9,603 bases of DNA, taken from assembly GCA_030433225.1 (NCBI GenBank), contig JAUIMD010000047.1, positions 1-9,603 of the forward strand, written 5' to 3'. The notes beneath the pieces are model-generated. The model was not told the DNA's origin. It searched no databases and saw only the letters and a list, made by a program, of their open reading frames with translations. Numbering within the stretch: position 1 is the stretch's first letter; each line of letters starts with the position of its first letter. The position numbers and the translations under genes were made by a program. Below are positions 1 to 5,485 of the stretch, piece by piece. This DNA is from Bacteroidia bacterium (lineage in GTDB: Bacteria; Bacteroidota; Bacteroidia; Bacteroidales; UBA5342).

Positions 1-515
1 ATCCCCACTGCCCCAGCCGGTATTTTAAGTCTGGGAGTGGCTTTACGTGGAGTTGCAATGCGCGTATCCATACCGCCTAAATAACAAAAACCCGGAGTAA
101 ATCCCATCATGTAAATGCGGTATGCCGATGCGGTATGCATCTCAATTACCCGCTCTCTGGACAAGTTGTTGTGCTCGCAAACTGTCTGCATATCCAGGGC
201 ATACTCCGGTTCGTAACAAACCGGAATTGTATGAGTTTTGGGGGTGGATGACCCTAAAGCACCGTCCTTGTCTGCCCGAACTTTCAGCTCCTTCAGCAGC
301 TCATTAAACGTTACCATTAACGGGTTATAAAGCACCAATACATCGGCATAGGCAGGAATTATTTCTAACACTCCATAAGGAAGGACCGCCGAAAGTTGCG
401 CTGCAAAATTGCGCACCCGCTCATTGATATCCGGGGAAATTTTATCCCCAAAAACCACCAGAATACCGGAATCCCCTAAGGGTTTAAATTTCACTTTCTT
501 TATGTCCCGGCGCAT
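1..515 (-). CDS. pxpB: 5-oxoprolinase subunit PxpB (KipI family), C-terminus cut by window edge
   Basis: Subunit of the ATP-dependent 5-oxoprolinase PxpABC, which hydrolyses 5-oxo-L-proline (pyroglutamate) to L-glutamate in the cytoplasm; KipI of Bacillus belongs to the same family. The reading frame stays open from an ATG at 513-515 to the left edge, giving 171 residues. Recognisable family blocks are LGDSG (13-17), PAYADVLV (54-61), IPVCYEPEY (97-105), the signature GFTPGFCYLGGMD (138-150) and PRLKIPAGAVG (161-171). Complete members are roughly 215-240 residues, so only the end is missing. The start overlaps the end of pxpA by 16 nt, which implies translational coupling. pxpC would be expected just beyond the left edge (inference). 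The identification is firm from the motifs and the partner gene. Confidence 0.93.
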   Translation of the reverse strand, partial: MRRDIKKVKFKPLGDSGILVVFGDKISPDINERVRNFAAQLSAVLPYGVLEIIPAYADVLVLYNPLMVTFNELLKELKVRADKDGALGSSTPKTHTIPVCYEPEYALDMQTVCEHNNLSRERVIEMHTASAYRIYMMGFTPGFCYLGGMDTRIATPRKATPRLKIPAGAVG

Positions 516-1258
516 ATCCGAATTCCCTTTTTTGTCAATGAATCATGCAAAAGTTGCGCGAAAGCAAGGGCATTTTCATGATCTCCATGTACACAAACCG
601 TTTCTGCATTAACCTTAATCTTTTTACCATCGATGGAAGTAAGCTCGCCTTTTTCCACCATCTCCAAAACATTCGCAATGCCATGCTCGGCCTTCTGCAA
701 AACAGCTCCCGGTATCGATCGCGGAACAAGCAGCCCGGAATCCGTGTAGGCTCGATCGGCAAAAACCTCTTCCCTGGTTTTTAAGCCGGCATCCTTTGCG
801 GCGGCAATCATGTGCGAATTTGCCAATCCAACAAAAATCAAATTCCCATCTATGTTTTTTAGGGTGTTGGCAACCAGGGCTGCCTTGCTGTAATCCACGG
901 CCAAATCGTTATACAGGGCCCCATGAGGTTTAACATGACTAAGCTTTTGCCCCTGTGCTTCTACCATGCTTTTCAGCGCTCCAACCTGGTAGGCAAGTAA
1001 CGCACATAGCTCTTCACCGGAAACCGGCATACTCACCCGGCCAAAATTTTCCCGGTCAGGATACCCCGGATGCGCACCAATACAAACCTTATTTGCCAGG
1101 GCCTCTGCCACGGTTTCCCACATCATGCGGGGGCTTCCGGCATGAAAACCGCACGCCACATTAACCGAACTAAGGTAGCGCATCAGTTCCTTTTCGGTGG
1201 TGGATGGTTGTGTGCCTCCCCCCTCACCCACATCGGCATTCATATCTATTGTTTTCAT
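500..1258 (-). CDS. pxpA: 5-oxoprolinase subunit PxpA (LamB/YcsF family)
   Basis: Subunit A of the ATP-dependent 5-oxoprolinase, acting with PxpB and PxpC to recycle pyroglutamate formed by spontaneous cyclisation of glutamine or glutamate. The 252 residues are the normal family length, and the order of motifs follows E. coli PxpA (YbgL): NADVGEG (7-13), ACGFHAGSP (35-43), GAHPGYPDRENFGR (61-74), VKPHGALYN (109-117), EVFADRAY (164-171) and VCVHGD (221-226). Most members I recall have Asp after HAG, whereas here it is Ser42. The ATG at 1256-1258 begins directly with the conserved N-terminal strand, so the start is well placed. It is the first gene of a leftward pxpA-pxpB operon, and a promoter-like site lies just upstream at 1275-1305. 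Confidence 0.95.
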   Translation of the reverse strand: MKTIDMNADVGEGGGTQPSTTEKELMRYLSSVNVACGFHAGSPRMMWETVAEALANKVCIGAHPGYPDRENFGRVSMPVSGEELCALLAYQVGALKSMVEAQGQKLSHVKPHGALYNDLAVDYSKAALVANTLKNIDGNLIFVGLANSHMIAAAKDAGLKTREEVFADRAYTDSGLLVPRSIPGAVLQKAEHGIANVLEMVEKGELTSIDGKKIKVNAETVCVHGDHENALAFAQLLHDSLTKKGIRICAGT

Positions 1259-1274
1259 GGGTAGCTGTTTCCAC

Positions 1275-1305
1275 CAAAAATAACAGAATAACCTTGGATT
1301 TCAAC
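1275..1305 (-). promoter_or_regulatory. Candidate promoter for pxpAB
   Basis: Read on the minus strand, this has GTTG (1305-1302), a 19-nt spacer, and TATTTTTG (1282-1275). The latter fits the Bacteroidota -7 element TAnnTTTG exactly, and the upstream element misses TTTG by one base. The predicted transcript would start about 10 nt before the pxpA ATG, a short leader. Such matches can occur by chance in A/T-rich DNA. Confidence 0.4.
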
Positions 1306-1553
1306 CGCAATATGCCCTTGTATTTCAGTTCTAAAATTTTTCGGTTAGGAGATTTACCGCATAACAATGCCCGTTTTTGCACCATCGATGCCTTGCGGCA
1401 TACTGAATAAGTAAAGTAGCCTGTTGCGATGTAAAGAAGATAAAAACGGAAAAACAGCCAACCCAGTAAGAACATAGGCAGTGTACAACGAAGGTTTGTG
1501 TTTAACGTGAAGAAATGCGAGTAGCGAAGTAATGGATTAGAAGTAACGGATAT

Positions 1554-1591
1554 AAAAACAAAAACTCACAGGCAGAACGCCCGTGAGTTTT
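1554..1591 (-). terminator. Strong intrinsic terminator of an unassigned leftward transcript
   Basis: On the minus strand, AAAACTCAC (1591-1583) pairs perfectly with GTGAGTTTT (1569-1561). The stem continues inward through one G-U pair and GGC/GCC to a five-base loop, about 13 bp in all. It is followed by a T-rich tail, TTTTTGTTTTTAT. On the plus strand the G-U pair becomes an A-C mismatch and the T tail is shorter, so the minus orientation is favoured. No recognised gene lies immediately upstream of it; the cysteine hydrolase gene to the right already has its own terminator at 1962-1987. Confidence 0.7.
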
Positions 1592-1636
1592 CTCACACAA
1601 AACAAGGGATAGACTTTGCTAAGGCAAAGTATACCG

Positions 1637-1690
1637 TTAGTCGATTTTGGTATTGATGAAACTGCAATACCAGTAAGGAGTTTTATTCAT
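1637..1690 (-). CDS. Possible 17-residue leader peptide rich in aromatic residues
   Basis: An ATG at 1688-1690 opens a short frame reading MNKTPYWYCSFINTKID, ending in TAA at 1637-1639. It lies inside the hairpin-rich element, 45 nt before the terminator stem. The 5' arm of the hairpin at 1672-1648 starts exactly at the Trp codon. Its start also overlaps the end of a 35-codon frame (1683-1790) that begins at ATG 1788-1790. Run-together Tyr-Trp-Tyr codons before a terminator recall attenuation leaders of aromatic amino acid genes, but no such gene follows. I do not recognise the peptide, and a frame this short can arise by chance. Confidence 0.2.
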   Translation of the reverse strand: MNKTPYWYCSFINTKID

Positions 1691-1961
1691 GATATACAAT
1701 CAATTTTAAACCTATGATTTGTTTAATCAATTGAAATTTATACTTAACCTTGCCCCTAATCGCTATTAGCGGACTGCGATTGAATACCATCTGTTTTCAC
1801 ACAAAACAGGCAGATGATAGTTTACTAATTATTTACAAAGCGTAAATTAAAATTCAAACTCGATCGCTATCGTTTGTTTACAGTGTAAATGTACAATATT
1901 ATTTAATATTTATTTTACATTTGGTTAATATTAACATTTATTAACACACCCCTGAAGTGTA

Positions 1962-1987
1962 TAAAAAAACCCGTTGAAACGGGTTTT
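1962..1987 (-). terminator. Intrinsic terminator of the cysteine hydrolase gene
   Basis: AAAACCCGT (1966-1974) and ACGGGTTTT (1979-1987) form a perfect 9-bp stem with a TGAA loop. On the minus strand it ends in a run of seven T. It lies 22 nt after the stop codon of the leftward gene at 2010-2552. Confidence 0.85.
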
Positions 1988-2009
1988 ATCTTTTGTGGTA
2001 TCCCTGCCC

Positions 2010-2552
2010 TTACTTAATCAGGGCTGAAATAGCCTTAAAATGCTCGTTGGATGCGTTGGACAACATCTCCATTAGAATCGATTCATAGGTAGTTGCAAAA
2101 ATTCCTTCCTGTGCCATTCGGGTAATGCCGGTTTCCATATCCAGTTCTTTTCTGGACGAAACACAATCTTTCACCACCACCGTGTGGTAAAGATTCTCCA
2201 CCATATCCATAGCGGTTTGCAATACACACACGTGGGCTTCTATTCCACACAAAATAATATTTTTCCGTCCCAGGCGCCCCAGCTCGTTTTTAAACTCCTC
2301 TGTTTTCATGCAACTGAACGTTGTTTTTTCAATGTATGAAAACTGCGGTTGTAAATCGCTAATGTCTTTTATGGTTCGACCAAGGCCTTTGGTATACTGC
2401 TGCGAAAAAACTACCGGTACGCCCAAAATATGGGCACCTTTAATGAGTTTAGCCGTATTCTCAATTAATTGTTCCTGGTTCTTCATGTGGGGAACCAGAC
2501 GTTCCTGCATATCGATAACCACCAATGCAGAATCTTCTTTTAAAAATTGCAT
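2010..2552 (-). CDS. Isochorismatase-fold cysteine hydrolase (YcaC/ISOC-like)
   Basis: Predicted cytoplasmic hydrolase of the isochorismatase-like superfamily, which covers nicotinamidases, isochorismatases and amidohydrolases using a Cys-Asp-Lys triad. The 180-residue protein shows the triad clearly: Asp14 in VVIDMQERL, Lys76 in EKTTFS, and Cys109 in CGIEAHVCVLQT. The GIEAHVC motif and the short length place it nearer to YcaC and the eukaryotic ISOC1/ISOC2 group than to nicotinamidase PncA. The substrate cannot be read from the sequence. It is a single gene with its own terminator, divergent from rex across 308 nt. Adjacency to a NADH sensor might suggest an NAD-related amidase, but that is only inference. 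A near-consensus -7 element on the minus strand (2580-2573, one mismatch) may drive it. Confidence 0.9.
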   Translation of the reverse strand: MQFLKEDSALVVIDMQERLVPHMKNQEQLIENTAKLIKGAHILGVPVVFSQQYTKGLGRTIKDISDLQPQFSYIEKTTFSCMKTEEFKNELGRLGRKNIILCGIEAHVCVLQTAMDMVENLYHTVVVKDCVSSRKELDMETGITRMAQEGIFATTYESILMEMLSNASNEHFKAISALIK

Positions 2553-2860
2553 TCTTCTGATATTTTAGGGTACAAATTAACGAAACTTAATGTGTTTGGG
2601 GACCCACAAAGGGTGCATTCCAAACAGTTTTTACTCATTCTAAAAAAAGAGCCAAAGCCGTTGCCATGTAGCAGGAATCTCCGCTTAAACTGCCTTTAAA
2701 AAGGGGATTATACCATAGCTCCTTTCTAAAACAATTTTCACAAAATGAAAGTTTAATCCTATCCCCCGGGAAACGTAGTTTTTTGCCATCGCAATCGCAT
2801 TAGAGAATTTTTTCTTTATAGCATATTTATGCTACTTTTGTCGCAATTGAAATTTCACCC
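2553..2860. other. Divergent intergenic region between hydrolase gene and rex
   Basis: This contains no ORF of interest. It holds the rex promoter (2810-2840), a weak minus-strand -7 candidate (TTAATTTG at 2580-2573), and an imperfect inverted repeat TTTGGGGACCCACAAA (2595-2610) lying upstream of both genes. No match to the published Rex operator form (TTGTGA-N6-TCACAA) was seen, so autoregulation by Rex is not evident. Confidence 0.6.
2810..2840 (+). promoter_or_regulatory. Candidate rex promoter with internal inverted repeat
   Basis: TACTTTTG (2833-2840) is a perfect TAnnTTTG element, preceded after 19 nt by a T-rich TTTT (2810-2813) where TTTG would be expected. The predicted transcript would begin about 15 nt before the rex ATG. 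Between the two elements sits AGCATA-TT-TATGCT (2820-2833), a perfect 6-bp inverted repeat. It is well placed to be an operator, because a bound protein would cover the promoter. Confidence 0.55.
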
Positions 2861-3502
2861 ATGTCAGCAAATCAACCATATGGCAAAATACCGGAACCTA
2901 CCATTCGCAGGCTTCCGTTTTACCTGGCGCACATTAAACTGGTAGCTGACATTGGGCAGGAGTTTATCTCGTCTACCCAATTGGCAAAAGACATTGGCGT
3001 GGATCCTTCGCAGGTGGCTAAAGATTTGAGCTATGTAGCCATATCAGGAAAAACCCGGGTGGGTTATGAGGTAAAACCCCTTATTGATGTGCTGGAAAAC
3101 TTTTTAGGTTTCAGTCACCAGCACCACGCATACCTTTTTGGTGCCGGAAACCTTGGTGCCGCTTTGCTTCACGATTTAGGTCTGAGCCAATTTGGGCTAT
3201 ACATTAAAGCCGCATTTGACCCTGACCCCAAAGTAATTGGCAAAGAAATAAACGGGGTGCCTATTTTACATGTAGACGAGTTTCCGAAAATGATGGAAAC
3301 CTCAAAAGTAAAGATTGGTATTTTGACCGTACCCGTACACAAAGCGCAGGAAGTTGCTGAATTTGCTGTTGAAGGTGGCCTAAAGGCCATCTGGAATTTT
3401 ACCCCGGTAAAAATTAAAATTCCATCGCCAGCCATAGTGCAAAACACTTCGCTGTATGCGCACCTGGCCGTAATGTTTAACAAGTTGCAGTTTGGTGATT
3501 AA
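2861..3502 (+). CDS. rex: Redox-sensing transcriptional repressor Rex
   Basis: Rex senses the NADH/NAD+ ratio. NADH binding releases it from operators of fermentation and respiration genes. The 213 residues match the usual length. An N-terminal winged helix (about 10-75) opens with PEPTIRRLPFYL (11-22) and includes VDPSQVAKDLSYV, the usual recognition segment. It is followed by a Rossmann domain with the dinucleotide motif GAGNLG (84-89) and AFDPDP (108-113), and a C-terminal helix for the domain-swapped dimer (LYAHLAVMFNKLQ). The ATG at 2861 gives the expected N-terminus. The gene stands alone, so its targets are elsewhere or unknown. Identification is secure. Confidence 0.95.
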   Translation: MSANQPYGKIPEPTIRRLPFYLAHIKLVADIGQEFISSTQLAKDIGVDPSQVAKDLSYVAISGKTRVGYEVKPLIDVLENFLGFSHQHHAYLFGAGNLGAALLHDLGLSQFGLYIKAAFDPDPKVIGKEINGVPILHVDEFPKMMETSKVKIGILTVPVHKAQEVAEFAVEGGLKAIWNFTPVKIKIPSPAIVQNTSLYAHLAVMFNKLQFGD

Positions 3503-3644
3503 CCGTGCCTGACGTTTCTACCGGCAGGCCTCCACTTTATCCCTTCAATTTTTTACGTATTTTACCGCAACAAAAAGTGTGTGGCAATTGCCGTTTCTCC
3601 GTTTACCGATGGCAAACCGCTGTTTCCCGAAAATAGATAGGAGG

Positions 3645-3668
3645 AAGGCAGAATATGCCTTTTCTTTG
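3645..3668 (+). terminator. Weak terminator-like hairpin between rex and the liaF-like operon
   Basis: AAGGCA (3645-3650) and TGCCTT (3656-3661) form a 6-bp stem with loop GAATA, followed by TTCTTTG. It could end rex transcription, though it is short and 142 nt past the stop codon. It could equally be part of the leader of the next operon, whose promoter I could not place. Confidence 0.25.
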
Positions 3669-3693
3669 TTCGTGTAATTAAAATTTATCAATT

Positions 3694-4422
3694 ATGTCAA
3701 CCATTGAAGATACAGATACGCACATTAAAAGAGCGGCTAACCGTAAATTAGTGTTTGCCATTACCGCCATTGTTTTTGGTGTTTTGTGGCTGCTTCGTAA
3801 CCTGGGCGTTATTTACGGCCCCTGGCTCGAAGTAATGTTTAGCTGGCAAATGATTTTGCTGGTAGTAGGTTTGGTAGGCTACTTCAGCAATAAAGATGGA
3901 AATGTAGGCTACTTAATTATGGCCTGCGTTGGTGGTTTTTGGTTGCTGTACGACTGGTACCACTGGCACATTAACTTCTGGCAGATATTATTCCCATCCA
4001 TCCTCATCATTTCCGGGGTAAGCGTGTTGCTAAAAATAAACAGCATGAAAAAGCTACACGGCAAAAACCTCAGTTCCACCGACATTTTGGACAGTGTTGC
4101 AATATTCGGACACAGCGAAGTACGCATTACCAGTCAGCAATTTACCGGAGGAAGGTCCACGGCCATTTTTGGCGGAAGCGATGTTGACCTTACCAAAGCG
4201 GAACTGGCTCCCGGACAAAACGTAATTGACATTACCAATATTTTTGGTGGAACCACCATTATTGTACCCGCCCACTGGAATGTACGCATGGAGGTGACAG
4301 GGGTACTCGGGGCTTTTTCTGACAACCGGAAAAATTACCTGGGCAGCGAAGACAATAACGACAAAGTACTGGTATTAAAAGGAATTGCCATACTTGGAGG
4401 AGGTGAAATAAAAGCCTATTAA
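3694..4422 (+). CDS. LiaF-like membrane protein (LiaI/LiaF-type transmembrane region plus LiaF C-terminal domain)
   Basis: This protein is probably a membrane-bound partner of an envelope-responsive sensor. In Firmicutes, LiaF restrains the LiaRS system until cell-wall antibiotics act; a similar role here is inference. Of 242 residues, the first half has four hydrophobic segments (about 18-40, 46-63, 71-87, 95-113) typical of the LiaI/LiaF-like transmembrane region. The second half is a repetitive beta-rich domain with recurrent turns such as AIFGHSEV, AIFGGSDVDL, NIFGGTTIIVP and AILGGGEIK. It is the first gene of an operon with the kinase gene (14-nt gap) and the response regulator gene (2-nt gap). 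The function is predicted from domain architecture and context only. Confidence 0.82.
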   Translation: MSTIEDTDTHIKRAANRKLVFAITAIVFGVLWLLRNLGVIYGPWLEVMFSWQMILLVVGLVGYFSNKDGNVGYLIMACVGGFWLLYDWYHWHINFWQILFPSILIISGVSVLLKINSMKKLHGKNLSSTDILDSVAIFGHSEVRITSQQFTGGRSTAIFGGSDVDLTKAELAPGQNVIDITNIFGGTTIIVPAHWNVRMEVTGVLGAFSDNRKNYLGSEDNNDKVLVLKGIAILGGGEIKAY

Positions 4423-4436
4423 TTGCCCCCATCGCA

Positions 4437-5483
4437 ATGAAGCATCCCATTCTATCCACCAGCAAAAACATCTTTCTTTATTTTGTAGCATGGCTGCCAA
4501 CGGTGGCCGTGCACTATTTTTTTCTGCTCAATAAAACCGGAGACGCCGGGTGCGCCCTCAAGCAATCGTTTATTTACTCGCTACTGTTTGCCATTTTGGG
4601 CATAAGTGTGTGGTGGGTCATTTATTTCAATCGCCTTGAAAAATCAAACCACTGGTCGTTTTTTGTTTCGCACCTGGTGGCAGCCACCATCATCATATCT
4701 ATTTGGACGGTTTTAAGCCAACTGATTATTAGCCTGGTATGCTACGATTCTATTCGTTTGGTGAAAACAGAATCGCTGCCCGAACATTTTGCTGCAGGGC
4801 TAATTTATTACACCCTGCTTATGCTGTTTTTTTATTTGATGCTTACCATCGAGGAAAAGCAAAAAAAGGCCATGGGTGAAGAGCGGATGAGCAGGCTGGC
4901 CAAGGAAAGTGAATTGCGCGCACTCAAGTCGCAAATTAATCCGCACTTCTTGTTTAACAGCCTTAATTCGGCCAACTATCTAACAGCCGTTGATCCCGGG
5001 GCAGCGGGCGAAATGCTGGTGAAACTATCCGACTATTTACGTTTTTCGTTGAAGAAAGGTGCCAAAGAAATGGTATCCCTGAAGAGTGAACTCGAAAATT
5101 GCAAACGTTACCTTGAACTGGAGCACTACCGTTTTGGCGATAAATTATTGCAGGAATGGAACCTGGAAGAAAGCTGCCTGGAATGCAAGGTGCCTGTAAT
5201 GCTGCTTCAACCCTTGTACGAAAATGCCGTTAAACATGGGGTGTACGAAAGTACAGAACCCATTGCCATACGTACCATTTCGCACCTGCAAGGTGAAATG
5301 CTCCACATAGAAATTGGTAATTTTTTCGACCCTGAAGCCATCCCCCGTAAGGGAGAAGGGGTTGGATTAAACATCGTTTCGGACCGTTTGCGTCTTGTCT
5401 ATGGCAAAAGTGCTACCTTACGGGTAGATAAATCGGCCAACTATTACAAAGCTGTGGTATCCATTCCTACAAAAACCCTCTAA
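4437..5483 (+). CDS. LytS-type sensor histidine kinase
   Basis: Membrane histidine kinase of the LytS/YehU class. It is expected to autophosphorylate and pass phosphate to the LytTR regulator encoded 2 nt downstream. The N-terminal third has about four transmembrane segments (near 11-32, 43-65, 74-102, 118-138) and no extracellular sensor domain of note. A short charged linker follows, then the His_kinase domain with SQINPHFLFNSLNS (His160 as phospho-acceptor). The ATP-binding part contains LLQPLYENAVKHG (Asn243) and a glycine box, GEGVGLNIVSDRL (296-308). The lack of a large periplasmic domain fits intramembrane sensing, possibly through the LiaF-like protein encoded just before it. The length (348) is usual for the class. 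The signal is unknown. Confidence 0.93.
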   Translation: MKHPILSTSKNIFLYFVAWLPTVAVHYFFLLNKTGDAGCALKQSFIYSLLFAILGISVWWVIYFNRLEKSNHWSFFVSHLVAATIIISIWTVLSQLIISLVCYDSIRLVKTESLPEHFAAGLIYYTLLMLFFYLMLTIEEKQKKAMGEERMSRLAKESELRALKSQINPHFLFNSLNSANYLTAVDPGAAGEMLVKLSDYLRFSLKKGAKEMVSLKSELENCKRYLELEHYRFGDKLLQEWNLEESCLECKVPVMLLQPLYENAVKHGVYESTEPIAIRTISHLQGEMLHIEIGNFFDPEAIPRKGEGVGLNIVSDRLRLVYGKSATLRVDKSANYYKAVVSIPTKTL

Positions 5484-5485
5484 TC

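Larger units (their letters stand above)
1554..1830 (-). ncRNA. Candidate structured RNA or attenuator-like leader, unknown family
   Basis: Five stem-loops occur in series on the minus strand: CTGTTTT/AAAACAG (1809-1791), AATCGC/GCGATT (1781-1758), TGGTATTG/CAATACCA (1672-1648), ACTTTGC/GCAAAGT (1630-1613) and the terminator (1591-1561). Just before the terminator, GTGAG (1596-1592) can pair with the CTCAC (1587-1583) that forms the terminator's 5' arm. The two structures exclude each other, as in an attenuator. A 17-codon ORF with Y, W, Y and F codons lies upstream. It does not match tmRNA, SRP RNA, RNase P RNA or a tRNA as far as I can recognise; the Bacteroidota 6S-type RNAs cannot be excluded by eye. 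No good TAnnTTTG promoter was found, so the 5' end is uncertain. The nearest downstream gene, pxpA, begins about 300 nt away and has its own promoter candidate. Confidence 0.35.
1259..2009. other. Long intergenic region between pxpA and the cysteine hydrolase gene
   Basis: These 750 nt hold no gene I can recognise. The part nearest pxpA (1306-1550) shows no clear structure. An 83-codon leftward frame there (1224-1475) overlaps the start of pxpA and matches no family I know. From 1554 to 1830 there is a chain of hairpins ending in a minus-strand terminator (see the ncRNA entry). From 1831 to 1935 the DNA is very A/T-rich with several inverted repeats (TTTAC/GTAAA types and a 12-bp palindrome). 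At 1962-1987 lies the terminator of the next minus-strand gene. Confidence 0.7.

Noticed and set aside
545..784. Plus-strand frames antisense to pxpA and similar antisense frames over other genes
   Set aside because: The opposite strands carry well-supported conserved proteins; these frames show no domain features.
1224..1475. 83-codon leftward frame with a hydrophobic N-terminus
   Set aside because: It overlaps the start of pxpA and its likely promoter, its second half has no domain-like pattern, and I recognise no family.
1554..1830. tmRNA, SRP RNA or RNase P RNA
   Set aside because: No tRNA-like ends or tag ending in AA, no SRP GGAA-loop domain and no RNase P core motifs are visible.
1916..1923. 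Plus-strand TACATTTG as a promoter
   Set aside because: It matches TAnnTTTG, but there is no -33 element at the right spacing and it would read straight into the back of a terminator with no gene to serve.
2573..2580. Promoter of the cysteine hydrolase gene (minus-strand TTAATTTG)
   Set aside because: It has one mismatch in the -7 element and the nearest TTTG is too far (26-nt spacer); kept only as a mention.
3505..3535. GCCTG...CAGGC repeat just after rex as a terminator
   Set aside because: It has a 5-bp stem with a 13-nt loop and no T run after it.
3583..3592. Palindrome GGCAATTGCC between rex and the liaF-like gene
   Set aside because: It is an isolated 10-bp palindrome with no promoter or partner site nearby; such a match is easily due to chance.
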